This document shows, piece after piece, positions 32,961-47,116 of a stretch of DNA of 64,000 bases. The stretch is from the NCBI GenBank assembly GCA_021234155.1, contig JAJEKV010000010.1, positions 23,214,833-23,278,832 on the forward strand, in the 5' to 3' direction. The translations under genes were made by a program, and so were the position numbers. The stretch comes from Isoetes taiwanensis. Taxonomy: Eukaryota; Streptophyta; Lycopodiopsida; Isoetales; Isoetaceae. The notes beneath the pieces are model-generated. The model made no database searches and was not told the origin of the DNA. It saw only the letters and a program-made list of their open reading frames with translations. Every line of letters begins with the position of its first letter. Position 1 is the stretch's first letter.

Positions 32961-33434
32961 TCAGGTTATGACCATGAGGAAGCTCCAACTAGGCCTCCTT
33001 CTCCTGCTTCCCTCACCCCCAAGAATACATTCATCAAACTCCAAATTATCTAGACTACTCTTTACCTTTTTCCATACATCTACCCTTTCCCCTGGATTAT
33101 TATAGGCATAGACATTTACCAGAGCGAGCTTGGTTCTGATTATAGTACAAAGAAGAATCTGCCATCTGCCATCTCTACCATTAATCATATAAGTATTAGA
33201 TATGTTGAGACAATTTTTCCAAGCTATTGCTATACCTGCAGAGGAGTCATTAGCAGGAATTGACCAAATGCTAAAATTAGAAGGAAGAGTTCTACTTATA
33301 ATAGACTCATGATTAAGATCATGAATTTTATGCTCCTGAATGAACAAAATATCAGGATTAAGGGAGGAAAGGCATACCTTAAGTCTGTCCCTTTTAATAT
33401 TGCTATTATCCCCTGGAGATTCCAGGTAATGCAA
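32961..33434 (-). pseudogene. LINE endonuclease domain (APE type)
   Basis: The minus frame carries DILFIQEHKIHDLN (catalytic Glu region), then WSIPANDSSAGIAIAWKN, then LVNVYAYNNPGERVDVWKKV and DECILGGE. This is the EEP endonuclease that nicks target DNA for L1-type retrotransposition. The frame is lost straight after ILGGE, where the catalytic GDFN would be, so the domain is broken. ORF1 remains lie upstream and the RT downstream on the same strand. Confidence 0.88.
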
Positions 33435-33450
33435 CTAATGTTTTTATCCA

Positions 33451-34220
33451 TTAATACCTATATTTTCCAATTACCTTCCCTGCTTGAATAGTATGCTTCC
33501 TTGGGCTGGCTCTACTGAGGCCGGTGTAAAATTTCTTTTTGCCTCTACCTTTCCTTCTGTCCACCATATTCCACCCCTTATCCTCTATATCCAATACGTC
33601 CTCAATCTTCTGCTGTATGTCGGCTTCATGCTTATGCTGATTGAAATCTGGAGTTTTTGGCATAGTGAGAATAAAGTCACCTGTGTCAATTCTGACAGAC
33701 AAATTTATATTCTTGATCAGCACAACCATGTTGTCGTGTATCTCCACCTTTGAAGAACCATTCTGATATTTCTAGTGGCAGGGATTCATCTGAGTAATGT
33801 GATTCTGCTCTATCTCCATCTCTGGGGCTATGTCTCTTGAATCCTTACCCTCCCCCTTCTCTTCTTTATTTTGCTCCTTTGGTATCAAACCTGTCTCTGA
33901 TGTTTCTGATGAGAAGCAACGTTTTCTCTAGGTTACGACACCGGCCATTTGGAATAACTGATAATAAGATCCAGGAATTCATCTGCCTTAACTCTGATCT
34001 TGATTTTTTCCTTCCAATCAGATATGATCCTTTTGGATATGCATACTGAGGGATAATTCGTCTGAGGTATATTGATTTCAATAACATCCCCCAGGGATTC
34101 GGAAAGGATCATCAGATGGGAGCACGTCCAGAAGGCTGGAGGGAGATTAGGGAAAGAGATCCATGTGGAGGTTCTAATCTCACCTTCTGTCCCCGGAATG
34201 AAATCAGGGGACCAATTCAT
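33451..34220 (-). pseudogene. LINE ORF1-like region (DUF4283 type)
   Basis: Two minus-strand frames. 33933-34220 has TWISFPNLPPAFWTCSHLMI followed by LSESLGDVIEIN, the DUF4283 pattern of plant LINE ORF1 proteins. 33451-33747 gives the basic C-terminal tail (RRKGRGKKKFYTGLSRASPR). A frame break lies between them. ORF1 binds the LINE RNA in active elements. Confidence 0.75.
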
Positions 34221-34299
34221 GATATAAAAGGGGAAATTGGGGCTTCATCCCCAATTTCATCCCCAATTTGTCCCAATTCGATTTGGGGAAGGAGGAGGA

Positions 34300-35267
34300 G
34301 CCTATTCAACTAGCAAAGCCTGGAGAACCTGAGAGATGGGAGATCTAGCTCAGATACCGGTTAGTAGGCTTAGTTAGCTTGAGATTCTAGGTAGAGATTA
34401 ACCCTTGGTTGTTTGGATGGATGATTAATCTCCTATTGATGTTCTATTGAAGTTATGAATGGATTTATGAATTATGGTAGTTCTTCTGCTGCACCTCTTG
34501 TGTTTGTGGGATTATGGGGGGTAGAGACCTAAAGGCTATGTAGAAGTAGAGATGCTCCTAGCTAGAATCCTCTAAATCCCATTAATTGTGGCCTGTGCAC
34601 AAGAGGCCACATGGCTGTGGATGTTATGCCAAAAATGAACACCAGATAACGAGTACAATGGTGAAGTGGGGGTGGAACCTTGCTGAGCGCAGCTACAGGG
34701 GCTCCTACAGTGTGCTAGGCTTCTAGTCGGTTACCATGTGTGGGCAAGGTATGGATCTGACATCTATTGGGTCGCAGGGCAGGTCCCGAAAGGATGGTTG
34801 AGCCCGATAGATGCGATGATCTGATCTATGGATTTTGGGGGTTAAGTCGGGTACAGATGCGTGGACGCCGGTGGTGCCACGATCGTCTAGCGCACCCATG
34901 GAACCATGTGTCTTGAAGAGGGAGTCCTCCTTGACCTGCCTCATCGGACCGGGGGGGATGTAACCTGGAGTATTCTCATAGGGTGAATCTATGAGGTTAC
35001 GTCTCTGGAAGACTACATTCACGCCATAGCATGTTTCAGCCTATCTACAAAGTGTGCACAGGAGGGGCGGATGCTAGCCATTGTTCTATGTCAGCCAATG
35101 CCATTGTCATGACTCTGTCTGTTTGATATCCGGAGGCCTTGACCGTCAGTTGATCCCCTTGAGTCTGAGCCCTGGGTAGAACCTTTATTTCTGATGCATT
35201 TATATGTATATTGATATTATGTGATGTCGTCTTGTTGATGGATGGGCCACCCTTTGTGGTGGCATAT
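34300..35267. other. No gene recognised
   Basis: Mixed-composition sequence between the LINE and the Mutator element, with no open frame of note on the plus strand and an unrecognised 99-codon minus frame at 34723-35022. It continues after the Mutator element at 37378, since the element duplicates TATTATGTA there. The two flanks were once contiguous. Confidence 0.45.
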
Positions 35268-35339
35268 TATTATGTAGGGAAAAACTACGAAATGCCCCTA
35301 ACTTTTCATCGCCCACTTTATTGGCTCCCTAAATTGGGT

Positions 35340-35650
35340 CAAACCGCCAAGCGGGTTCGCCCAGGCGAACCCCGAAGATTCGCCCAGGCGAACTCGGCGG
35401 ATTCGCCCAGGCGAACCCGCAGGGGACGTGGCGGTGGACGTGGCATTGCTGCCGGGTTCGCTTGGGCGAACCCAAACCCCGGTTAAGCGTCGGGCGTGCC
35501 CAGAACCCCACCGGGTTCGCCTGGGCGAACCCCAGGTCAAATCAGCAGGTTGATTCGGCTCAGATCGCCTGAGACGTTGCCGCAGGTACGGCCGAAGTAC
35601 GCCCCCGCCGGGTTCGCTTGGGCGAACCCAATAGCGTGGCGGATTTGAAA
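35340..35650. repeat. Left arm with GGTTCGCCCAGGCGAACC palindromes
   Basis: Six copies of a roughly 20-bp near-perfect palindrome (GGGTTCGCYYRGGCGAACCC) lie in about 300 bp. From about 35490 to 35645 the arm is the reverse complement of 36370-36515. Confidence 0.92.
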
Positions 35651-35659
35651 ACCCGATTT

Positions 35660-36266
35660 CAATTTTCTCGCTGAATAAAACTGTCTTTCTGTAAAAACTT
35701 GATTTCTGAGCTTGGATTGGACTTCTTTTCTCTGCCGGAATTGGAGAATTCTTGCTTTCGATCAGCTTGCCATCGTAAATTCGGAACTCAAGAAAATCTT
35801 TTGCTGGTCTTGTTTGATTCAATCCACGCCCTTTTACGGCTCCGTTAATGGGTGAGGATTCTTCCTTTTGGAACACACTTCCATCGCTGTTGGAAGAAAA
35901 AGAAGAGCAATCTAGATTAGAAAAAACTGAGGAATTGTCGCTGCTAGCAGATGGGGAATGAAACGATTTTTTCTTCCTTGTTGGGGAAGATTTCCATCTG
36001 CCAGAAGAAGTCCCACATTTCTCTGTTTCATGCTTCACAGATCCGCCATAGCGAAAAGCTTCGTTTTCTTCCGGCATTCCTTCCCGTTCAATTGAATCTA
36101 TCAATGCCAACAATTTTCTTCCACCATAGCTATCAAAATCAAGCAATTCTGCATCCCAATTTGCCGGATTTTCTTCTCGCCAGCCGGATTTGGGTCGATC
36201 ATCTAAAGAAAATACGCCCAATCTGGCTCTGCTGTTTTTCATCATCGGAATGTGGCTAATTCGCAA
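35660..36266 (-). CDS. Unknown protein segment inside the Mutator element
   Basis: The minus strand encodes MMKNSRARLGVFSLDDRPKS near the start, then a Ser-rich low-complexity stretch (FHSPSASSDNSSVFSNLDCS) and FLEFRIYDGKLIESKNS. The open frame carries on into the repeat arm, which is not meaningful. The composition differs from the GC-rich arms around it and looks like a real plant protein. I do not recognise the family. It may be an exon captured by the element. Confidence 0.45.
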
Positions 36267-36356
36267 CCTTACCTACTGAATCAGAGAAAGGACAAACAGA
36301 TTTTTGTTAGAAATTTTATAACGACGAGAATGAAAGGTTAAAACAGAAATGTACCT

Positions 36357-36690
36357 ATTGGACCCGCCACGCTATTGGGTTCGCCCAAGCGAACCCGGCC
36401 GGGGGCGTGCTTCGGCCGTACCTGCGGCAACGTCTCAGGCGATCTGAGCCGAATCAACCTGCTGATTTGACCTGGGGTTCGCCCAGGCGAACCCGGTGGG
36501 GTTCTGGCACGCCGTACCTCAGTTCGCACGGTTCCCTTAACCGTGGTTCGGGTTCGCTTAAGCTAACCCGGTGGGTATTGCCACGGCAGCGCCACGTCGA
36601 CATGGCGGGTTCGTCTGGGCGAATCCCTGGGTTCGCTTGGGCGAATTTCCTGGGTTCGCTTGGGCGAACCCGGCTGGCTCCCGAACTCAA
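36357..36690. repeat. Right arm with the same palindromes
   Basis: Six further GGTTCGCNNNGGCGAACC-type palindromes, several decayed (for example GGGTTCGCTTAAGCTAACCC). It is inverted relative to the left arm. Confidence 0.9.
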
Positions 36691-36726
36691 TTTCGGGAGC
36701 CGATCGAAGCACCGACTTTTCATGTA

Positions 36727-37345
36727 TTTCATAATATGCCCCTAACTTTCTAAAAATTCACAAAATGCCCTTGAAAATGTATACATGTATTTGTACTATT
36801 TGAAATTTTATAAAATACCCTTAACTTTTACTTAAATTCATGAAATGCCCTTAACTTTTTTACAAAATCACAAAAAGCCCTTCCTAAATGTATACATTCT
36901 ACAACCAATTAAATTCATAGAACGCACTTTTAGGAACATTCATCTTAGAATTTTAGATACAACTTTTCTAGCTCAATTGAAATTCCAATCTTCATACAAA
37001 ACACATCAGAGACGATTTTTCTAGCTCATTGAGTTAAAAAACTTATTTCTTATATTCTCATATGTCTTCCCGATATCTGAAATATTTTAATGGTACAAAA
37101 GGCATTGTGTGAAGGTAAGCAAAAGTAAAGCGTATTCTATGAATTTGATCAAAAGTTCTAGAAGGATGTACATTTAAAAAGGCCTTTCTGAATATGTGCA
37201 AAAGTTAAGGGCATTTCATGAATTTAAGTAAAAGTTAAGGGTATTTTGTAAAATTTCAATGAGTACAAATACATGTATACATTTCCAAGGGCATTTTGTG
37301 AATTTTCAGAAAGTTAAGGGCATATTGTGAAATAAGTGAAAAGTT
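36727..37345. repeat. AT-rich foldback inside the Mutator element
   Basis: The left part (GCCCCTAACTTTCTAAAAATTC, split by CACAAAATGCCCTTG, through TGTATACATGTATTTGTAC) is repeated in reverse at about 37165-37345. It suggests a nested copy of the same family or an elongated terminal repeat. Confidence 0.85.
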
Positions 37346-37377
37346 AGGGGCATTTTGTAGTTTTTCCCTATTATGTA

Positions 37378-38187
37378 TATTGTTGCTAGGTGCTAACATA
37401 TATGTACGCTTCCGCTATATACGATTCCCATAGAAGGCGTTGGACGAATGACACCTCCTCCTTCACCCGGACACTTGCCCATCACAAGTAGTCTGAGTCA
37501 GGGACTTTTTGTGGTAATGGAGTCGCCATGGGAGGGGAATTTCTCGTATTTATATGATGGGAGCATCTTGTAGGTTCGGAGAGCGTCAAATGAGAATGAT
37601 TTTTAATGATTACTTTTCTTCCTTACTAGTTAGGCGAGAGCGACACGTGTCTAATATTCCAAAATCGTGAAAAACCTAAGTGATGTAGACATTAGACAAA
37701 ACCTAAGCCTTGCAATTGACACATGGCAGATCCGGCCTTGGGTATATGTGCAGATGGCATATCTACCATTAATTATATAATGTACAAATCGACATGTGCC
37801 GTAATTCATCATTTGCAAATGTACGAATCATCATGGGGTTAAAGTGTTGAATTGACACATGGTTTATTTGGTATAGATTACGATAGATTTGTATTGGCAT
37901 GTGCCTTGTTTCATTTGCGAAAATGTATTATATTATATTAATGATATTTGATATTATTTACATGTGGCTTAAAATACGAACATGTGGTGGAAGGAAGGCA
38001 AATGACATATGTCGATTGTCTAGATAGACTTCATTCCAATCATTGCCTATGAAAGATATATACATTATATGTGGCTTAAAATGCAAACAGGTGGCGTAAA
38101 AATAGCACTTTATTAGTGACACGTGTCGACTATATAAAGGGACTTCCATATAGCATCTAGGTACAGCTTAAGTGCCTTGTGATCTTT
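37378..38187. other. Spacer rich in ACACGTG/CATGTGG motifs
   Basis: No gene recognised. The motifs GACACGTGTC, GACACATGG and CATGTGGCTTAAAA recur about ten times between 37631 and 38128, partly as a degenerate tandem repeat. CACGTG is the G-box core bound by plant bZIP and bHLH factors, but no gene here is obviously served by it. Confidence 0.5.
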
Positions 38188-39007
38188 CTATGTCCTTACA
38201 TGTACACCCCAGCGTGAGAGCCACTGAGCTTGCTTGTCCTTCCAGCAGGCTTTCAGGCGTTGGGGACCCATTGCCATGGCCAAAGCAAGGTTGGGCAAAC
38301 GTGTATCACCCATAGCGACCACCTTCTGGAAGTAAATGATATGGCGTTCCAATGCAGCCCGTTGAAGGAGTAGAAAACCTGTCTCCTGGAGTAGGATTTG
38401 GTATGGAACTGTGGACTTTACCCCAAGGGCTCGTGCCAAGAAGCTTTCTGCACCTGCTCGAGGTCATTCCAGGTGTTGAGGGATATCACCGGACCCCACA
38501 CTTCTGCCCCATACAAAAGGACCGGCTCGACCAAGGCCCGAAACAAGTGTGACTGGTGGCCCCAGGCATACAACTCTGCCTTGTGGCTATTGTTCTGCAT
38601 AGCATATAGTGCTTTCCAACCCGCCGTGACCCGCAATCTGATAGCAGCATCCCAATGGGTGGTAGTAGAGAACTCGATCCCCAAGTACTTGTAGGTCGGA
38701 GCCACCTCTACATCTTGTCCCTGGTAAGTGAATGAGGGAAGCCTTGGCTGACGGAAAGATGAAACTAGCAGCACCCTAGTTTTGGCCAAGTTAACTCGCA
38801 TGCCAGTGAATCAGCAAAAAGTATCAAGAGCATCCAGGTGACGTTGCATGTCCTCTGGAGTATAGGCCAGGAGGTTGACATCATCAGCATATATGAGTTG
38901 CCGGATTGTGTGATGCATGAGATGGGCGCCCGCACCTCTATGCTCAGAGAGCCAATCTTCCAGCTGGTCAATGTGTAGGCCAAAGAGTGTGGGGGAGAGG
39001 GGGCAAC
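38188..39007 (-). pseudogene. LINE reverse transcriptase fragment, different clade
   Basis: The minus strand, across three frames, encodes CPLSPTLFGLHIDQLEDWL, the catalytic LIYADDVNLLAYTPEDMQRH, then GMRVNLAKTRVLLVSS, YKYLGIEFSTTTHWDAA and LFRALVEPVLLYGAEVWGP. This is a non-LTR RT of a type unlike the 22-34 kb LINE (YADDV rather than FADDT, no zf-RVT). It is cut off sharply at 39007 just before the CPLSP motif and carries frameshifts, so it is a fragment. Confidence 0.85.
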
Positions 39008-39590
39008 AAAAGGAAAATTTCCTGCTAAAAGTAGGCATTTTTCTTGGTACTTCTGGCAAAAATAGATAAAATAAGAGAGGGAATTCATAGCTGGTAGGTT
39101 GGTATAAATCCAGTAGGAAATCTGCCGATCATAGGCAAGAAATTTTCCGAACCAAGAAATAGCTATATTTTTTTTCCGCTTCTTTGAAGGGGAGGAGACC
39201 TATTTAAAGGTGGGAATGGCTATAATTTTTTTTTCTCTCCTTATCTATCCTTATTGCTCTATCCTTATTGCTCTTTTTCGATCATTGGATCGAAGCATTA
39301 TTCCATGAATGTGCCAAATCAAGGGTTGTGGAATTTCCACATCAGACCCCCGTATACACCCGCGCACCCCATACGCCCTTTCTACGTATCTACATACACC
39401 TAATACTTTCATGCATACAAATAAATAGTGAAGGTCATAACATTGCATACACAGATGCACACTAACATAAGAGTGAACTAAATACACAGATGCACACTAA
39501 CATAAGAGTGAACTAAAGTCAACAGGTGACATATATTACATTGGCAGATATACAGTGAACCAAAGTGAACAACTCACACATATTACATTG
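39008..39590. repeat. Non-coding sequence with a 36-bp tandem pair
   Basis: CACAGATGCACACTAACATA followed by AGAGTGAACTAAA occurs at about 39450 and 39486. There are T-rich runs at 39167 and 39218. No gene recognised. Confidence 0.55.
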
Positions 39591-39600
39591 GCAAATGTCC

Positions 39601-39905
39601 ATATCTGAAAACAAGAGTCATGAAAAGAGCTTCAACAACAAGCTTTCACAAAGGGCGTCCTTGCCCAAGACGTCTGTACATAAGCAGAATATGACCACAA
39701 GTGCAAAATAGCAGAGAACATAAGGATGCAAAACAGCAGAGAAGAACACAGTAACATAAGAGGGAACGAAAGTGAACATGTCGAATGTATTGCATTGCCA
39801 GATGTGCATATCTGAGAACAACAGTCATGAAAGAAGCCTGAGGAAGAAGCTTCCACAAAGGGCATCCATGCCCAAGACGTCTGTGCATAAGCAGACTATG
39901 AACAG
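39601..39905. repeat. About 207-bp tandem repeat
   Basis: ATATCTGAAAACAAGAGTCA and the following CACAAAGGGCGTCCTTGCCC and AAGACGTCTGTACATAAGC at 39601-39700 recur, diverged, at 39808-39902. Intervening sequence repeats ACATAAG and CAGCAGAGAA. Open frames here follow the repeat and are not called as genes. Confidence 0.8.
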
Positions 39906-40202
39906 AACTCGAAAACAAGAGAAAACATTACGGAACAAGAGTCATGGAATTATCCAACACGGTTGAAGAACAGGCTTCCACAGAAGACGCTCCAATTCAT
40001 ATACTACATGTACGCAGAAGGCTGTACACATTTCCAAGAAAGAAAACGGCAGATGCACCCTATATTACACTACAGAACTCTGCACTCATGACCCTTGTAT
40101 TCACAAAAAACAGTCCTGGCTTTACAAAAAACTCCAAGGAGCACCCAGCCAATTCTCAGTCATTCCAATTGTACAACTCCCACTCACCTGCATTTTACCC
40201 GG

Positions 40203-40740
40203 TCATGTCTCCGTCCACACAGTAGCAATTGGAATTGCAGCTAGACAACCAATGTACTTTTCAAGAAAGTTCGTTGCTGCAACAAATGACTGATGTGTCT
40301 CTACTGTCTCCAGCATAAAAAACACAGACAATGGAAGAAAACGCTCCACAATTAGGCAATCGAAGAGCACACCTGATGAGCCCTCAATCAGCCCACACGC
40401 CACATAACTGCTATCAGCGAAGTATTCCTTCTTGAATGTGCGTAAGAATTTCTTCACCTCACCGGCAGCGGGGACAAAACTTTCCTAAGACCGGCAATCC
40501 CATCTCAAGCGCCATCCTGCTTGTAAAGCACTAACAAATACAGAGAAGGCATGTCTCCAGCGACCAAGAATGCTGCCACAAACGCCCTTTTTGGCAAGGC
40601 ATATGCGAGGGAGCCTCCAGGCCTCCAGCGACACCATCTGGCCGCCCAGCATGGCCGCCATCTCCTCCAGCAAATAAGGGCGAGCATCAGTCGCCCGCCA
40701 TGCTCGGACCAGCCCTGCCACGATTCTCTACCACGAAACC
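40203..40740 (-). CDS. Unidentified open frame pair, divergent from ProRS
   Basis: Two minus-strand frames, 40485-40721 and 40203-40457, are in the same reading frame and separated by one stop (TAG at 40485-40487). The second (KEYFADSSYVACGLIEGSSG, then VLFDCLIVERFLPLSVFF, LETVETHQSFVAATNFLEKY) reads like a genuine folded protein and ends at a stop. I do not recognise the family. The pair is head to head with the prolyl-tRNA synthetase, about 300 bp away, so they may share a promoter region. If real, it is either interrupted by one nonsense codon or spliced. Confidence 0.4.
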
Positions 40741-40749
40741 ATACCCACA

Positions 40750-44483
<3,734 letters not shown>

Positions 44484-44529
44484 ATCAAGCAATTGATAGT
44501 GGCCATTTCTTACACATATTTTAGCACTA

Positions 44530-44575
44530 TAATGCCAACCGCATCCTGAATGTAATGCCAACCGCATCCTGAATG
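44530..44575. repeat. 21-bp tandem pair
   Basis: AATGCCAACCGCATCCTGAA followed by T occurs twice in a row just after the ProRS stop. Confidence 0.85.
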
Positions 44576-44647
44576 AATTCTTTGTTGTCTTATATAGTCC
44601 CAAGAAAATGATGTATAACTACCTCCACCAGTAACGTTGTCTAATAC

Positions 44648-44975
44648 CGTCCCTATAGCTCCTTAAACGTGGAAACAATTTTTCCCAAAATTGGTTTAAT
44701 ACGGCATGTCTGACTATAATGAGCATGCTGTGCTCTGCCTCAAGTCACACTGTAGTTTTGAGTCCTGGGATCTGTTAAGCATGACAAATCGTGATATTGT
44801 ATTTTGAACATTCAAGCTGGGAGCTATTATTCTGTACAAGTGAGATATTCAAAGGATTGAATGCGTTTTAAACCTTCAAGTTTACAAGCCATTGTATAAT
44901 GGACCGTTGTGTGGGAATAAATTTAACGACATGTTTTGGAAAAATTTGTTCCATGTTTAAGGAGCTATAGGGACG
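44648..44975. mobile_element. Foldback MITE of about 328 bp
   Basis: The ends CGTCCCTATAGCTCCTTAAA and their reverse complement extend about 45 bp inwards (GTGGAAACAATTTTTCCC and its partner), and ATAC flanks both sides (44644-44647 and 44976-44979). No coding capacity. The family is uncertain because the candidate duplication is only 4 bp. Confidence 0.75.
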
Positions 44976-44979
44976 ATAC

Positions 44980-46171
44980 ATGCAGTATGGGTAGAAGCAG
45001 TTCGTTGGAATCATGTGAATCATGTCAGTTTCTCAAAAAATTTCCAGTTTCTTAGATATAAGCATTGGGCATCATTTCCAGTTTCTTAAATATAAGCATA
45101 AGCATTTGTCGTAAGTGCATTCAGCTCGTCGTAAAAGAACCATCGTCAGATCTATCAGGCGTTCTAGTAGTTATACATGCAGAGTTTATGTAATTCATCT
45201 AATTTTCTTTTTTTTTTGAAAATTATCAAAATGCCCTTACATTTAGCAAAAATCACCAAAACATTGTGTTTAAAGTAAGGAATAATATTTTTTTTTTTTT
45301 TTTACCAACCAAATAAGGTGCTCTTTACAAAATTGTATTGGAAGTGACAATCGTTATAGTGTATTGGATCTAAGCCCTAATCTTTTTTTTTTTTTTGTTT
45401 GAAGGCATGGTTGGTGGGACTTGCACCCGCCCACGTCTCCCACCCGATGGTATACAGTGGGTTTTGAACCTTGGTGGCAGTGTATAACAAACTTTTTTTT
45501 TAAATAGGAAAAAAGCCTTAAGTTCACAAAACCATTAGGATTATATTAATTTTAACCGGATTGGCCCTTCTATTACAAAATTCAGTAGGAACTTTTCCTT
45601 TAACAAAGATTTGCAAAAGGATCATCAAAAAGTTACTTTGTACTGCATGCACTGTATTATGATGAAATCAAATGTTTAGGAGGTGATTGTTGAACGTCAT
45701 TTAATAATGTATGTAGGTGCATAAATGCATGTAGGTGCATAATCATAAATATTCTATTGGCATTCCCTATATACATAAGTCGCTTAATAAAAAAATCCTA
45801 CTAGTGCAAAAGATAACAGGAAAAAATCCTAGGACTTATGGCTTCAACCGACCCAAATCCTTATATGCCATTTTTTGGACCGGCCGTATATCCTAGAGTA
45901 TTTCATGTGGACCGGAACTTTTTACTTTGAACCGGATTTTTTGATTCAATCCTAGGACTTTGTTGCACACTGCTTGGTGGGGATCATCCCAATCCAAGGC
46001 CTTACCACTAGATTTAAGCCCTAATCTGAATATATGAGATCGCTCGAAATTGCACAATAAAGATTTGTCTTTTGACCCTTTTTTTGGGACACTTTCCTAT
46101 TCCTTTTAAAAGCCTTCAATTCGGTATGCTGCTGGAGCTATTGGCGAGATCTGCAACGTCTTTTTACTAGT
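44980..46171. other. Spacer with short repeats and SINE-like patches
   Basis: TTTCCAGTTTCTTARATATA is duplicated near 45042-45100. At 45410-45490 and 45960-46020 the sequence resembles reverse-oriented tRNA-derived SINE heads: GGGTTTTGAACCTTGGTGGC, and CCTTACCACTAGATTTAAGC next to GGGGATCATCCC. Poly-T runs occur at 45285-45300 and 45385-45398. No gene recognised. Confidence 0.4.
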
Positions 46172-46990
46172 TTAGGATCTAATCTTACTGGCGCTTGCTA
46201 AGAGCCTTGGAGTGCCACAGTTTCTTGGTGGTTTTGAGTTTTTTTCGCGATTTTTTGGAGTTTCTTGATGGTTTACCATAATCTTGGCTATTCTATGGAG
46301 CTTTTGGCGATGATCTGCGAGTCTATGGAGCTTTTGGCGACGATTTGCGAGTCTGTTGTTCTTTGTTGTGCTTTTCTTGCGAGTTGTAGCACTACAGGCT
46401 TGCATGCAGGAATGAAGCTTTGGGGAAACAGTTTTGGCCGGTTTTGCTCTGCCCAAAAGTTTTGATGTGTACATAACAGATATTTTATGCTGTAAATCCT
46501 TATGGAAATTCTTGTAAGCGCAACTTACGGCGACTGTATTCATGTGGAAGCCACTTTGTGGTATATGAATAACAGAAATTTTGTCTGTTTTCACTTGTTC
46601 ATAGTAAATGCCTAAATTCTTAAGCTGAAAATCAACAGAGGATCACCTTGAAATTTCGACTTTAAAAATCAAGGTGATTAGAGCCGAAATTTCAAGATGG
46701 TTAAAATTTCGGAAAACCTATATCGAGCCTTCTGATCTGGAATTCAGAGATTTTGATGTTGTGCTTTACTGATAAGATAAATTTTCGATGCTGTGCTATA
46801 CTGATAAGTAAAATTTAGACTCCTTTGCCTAATAAAGCATGTTCTCAAGACTCGTGAGGCAAAATGTACATCTACGAATCTGTTGTCCACCAATTTCTAG
46901 ACAAGGCAAGTTCCTACTCTTTTTAAATGCTCTTTGTTGCCTTTTTCTGTATTTCTTCCCTTTTGTGAGTTAGAAAGCTCAAAGATAATC
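46172..46990. other. Unrecognised sequence, possible exon debris
   Basis: TCTATGGAGCTTTTGGCGA plus TGATCTGCGAG is tandemly duplicated at 46293-46352. A 140-codon minus frame (46172-46594) is Lys/Arg/His-rich and overlaps this repeat; I do not regard it as a gene. The rest is AT-rich. Confidence 0.4.
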
Positions 46991-46997
46991 CTTGAGC

Positions 46998-47085
46998 ACA
47001 ATCGGTGTCAGACATCTTAATGTCATGGGTGAGCAGCTTAAAAGAGGTGCAGATATTGATGCTCAAAACAAAGGTAGTTGTGGTT
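46998..47085 (+). pseudogene. Ankyrin-like repeat exon, copy 1
   Basis: The plus strand encodes HLNVMGEQLKRGADIDAQNK followed by GSCG, a match to the end of one ankyrin repeat and the start of the next. It ends near a GTAAGT donor. Only one repeat's worth is present. Confidence 0.55.
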
Positions 47086-47116
47086 GTAAGTTTTCACTCC
47101 TTCAGAAACAAGTGTA

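Larger units (their letters stand above)
35277..37368. mobile_element. Mutator-type element with 9-bp target duplication and acquired sequence
   Basis: A 2092-bp element. The ends are 31-bp inverted repeats beginning GGGAAAAACTACGAAATGCC on the left and GGGAAAAACTACAAAATGCC on the right (reverse strand). They are flanked by TATTATGTA at 35268-35276 and 37369-37377. There is no transposase. It has GC-rich inverted arms (about 35340-35650 and 36357-36690), a central unrelated segment with a minus-strand open frame, and an AT-rich foldback in its right part. This matches a non-autonomous, possibly Pack-MULE-like element. Confidence 0.9.

Noticed and set aside
46172-46594. 140-codon basic minus-strand frame
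   Set aside because: Overlaps a 30-bp tandem repeat and has repetitive NRRQKLHRLADHRQKLHR text produced by that repeat.
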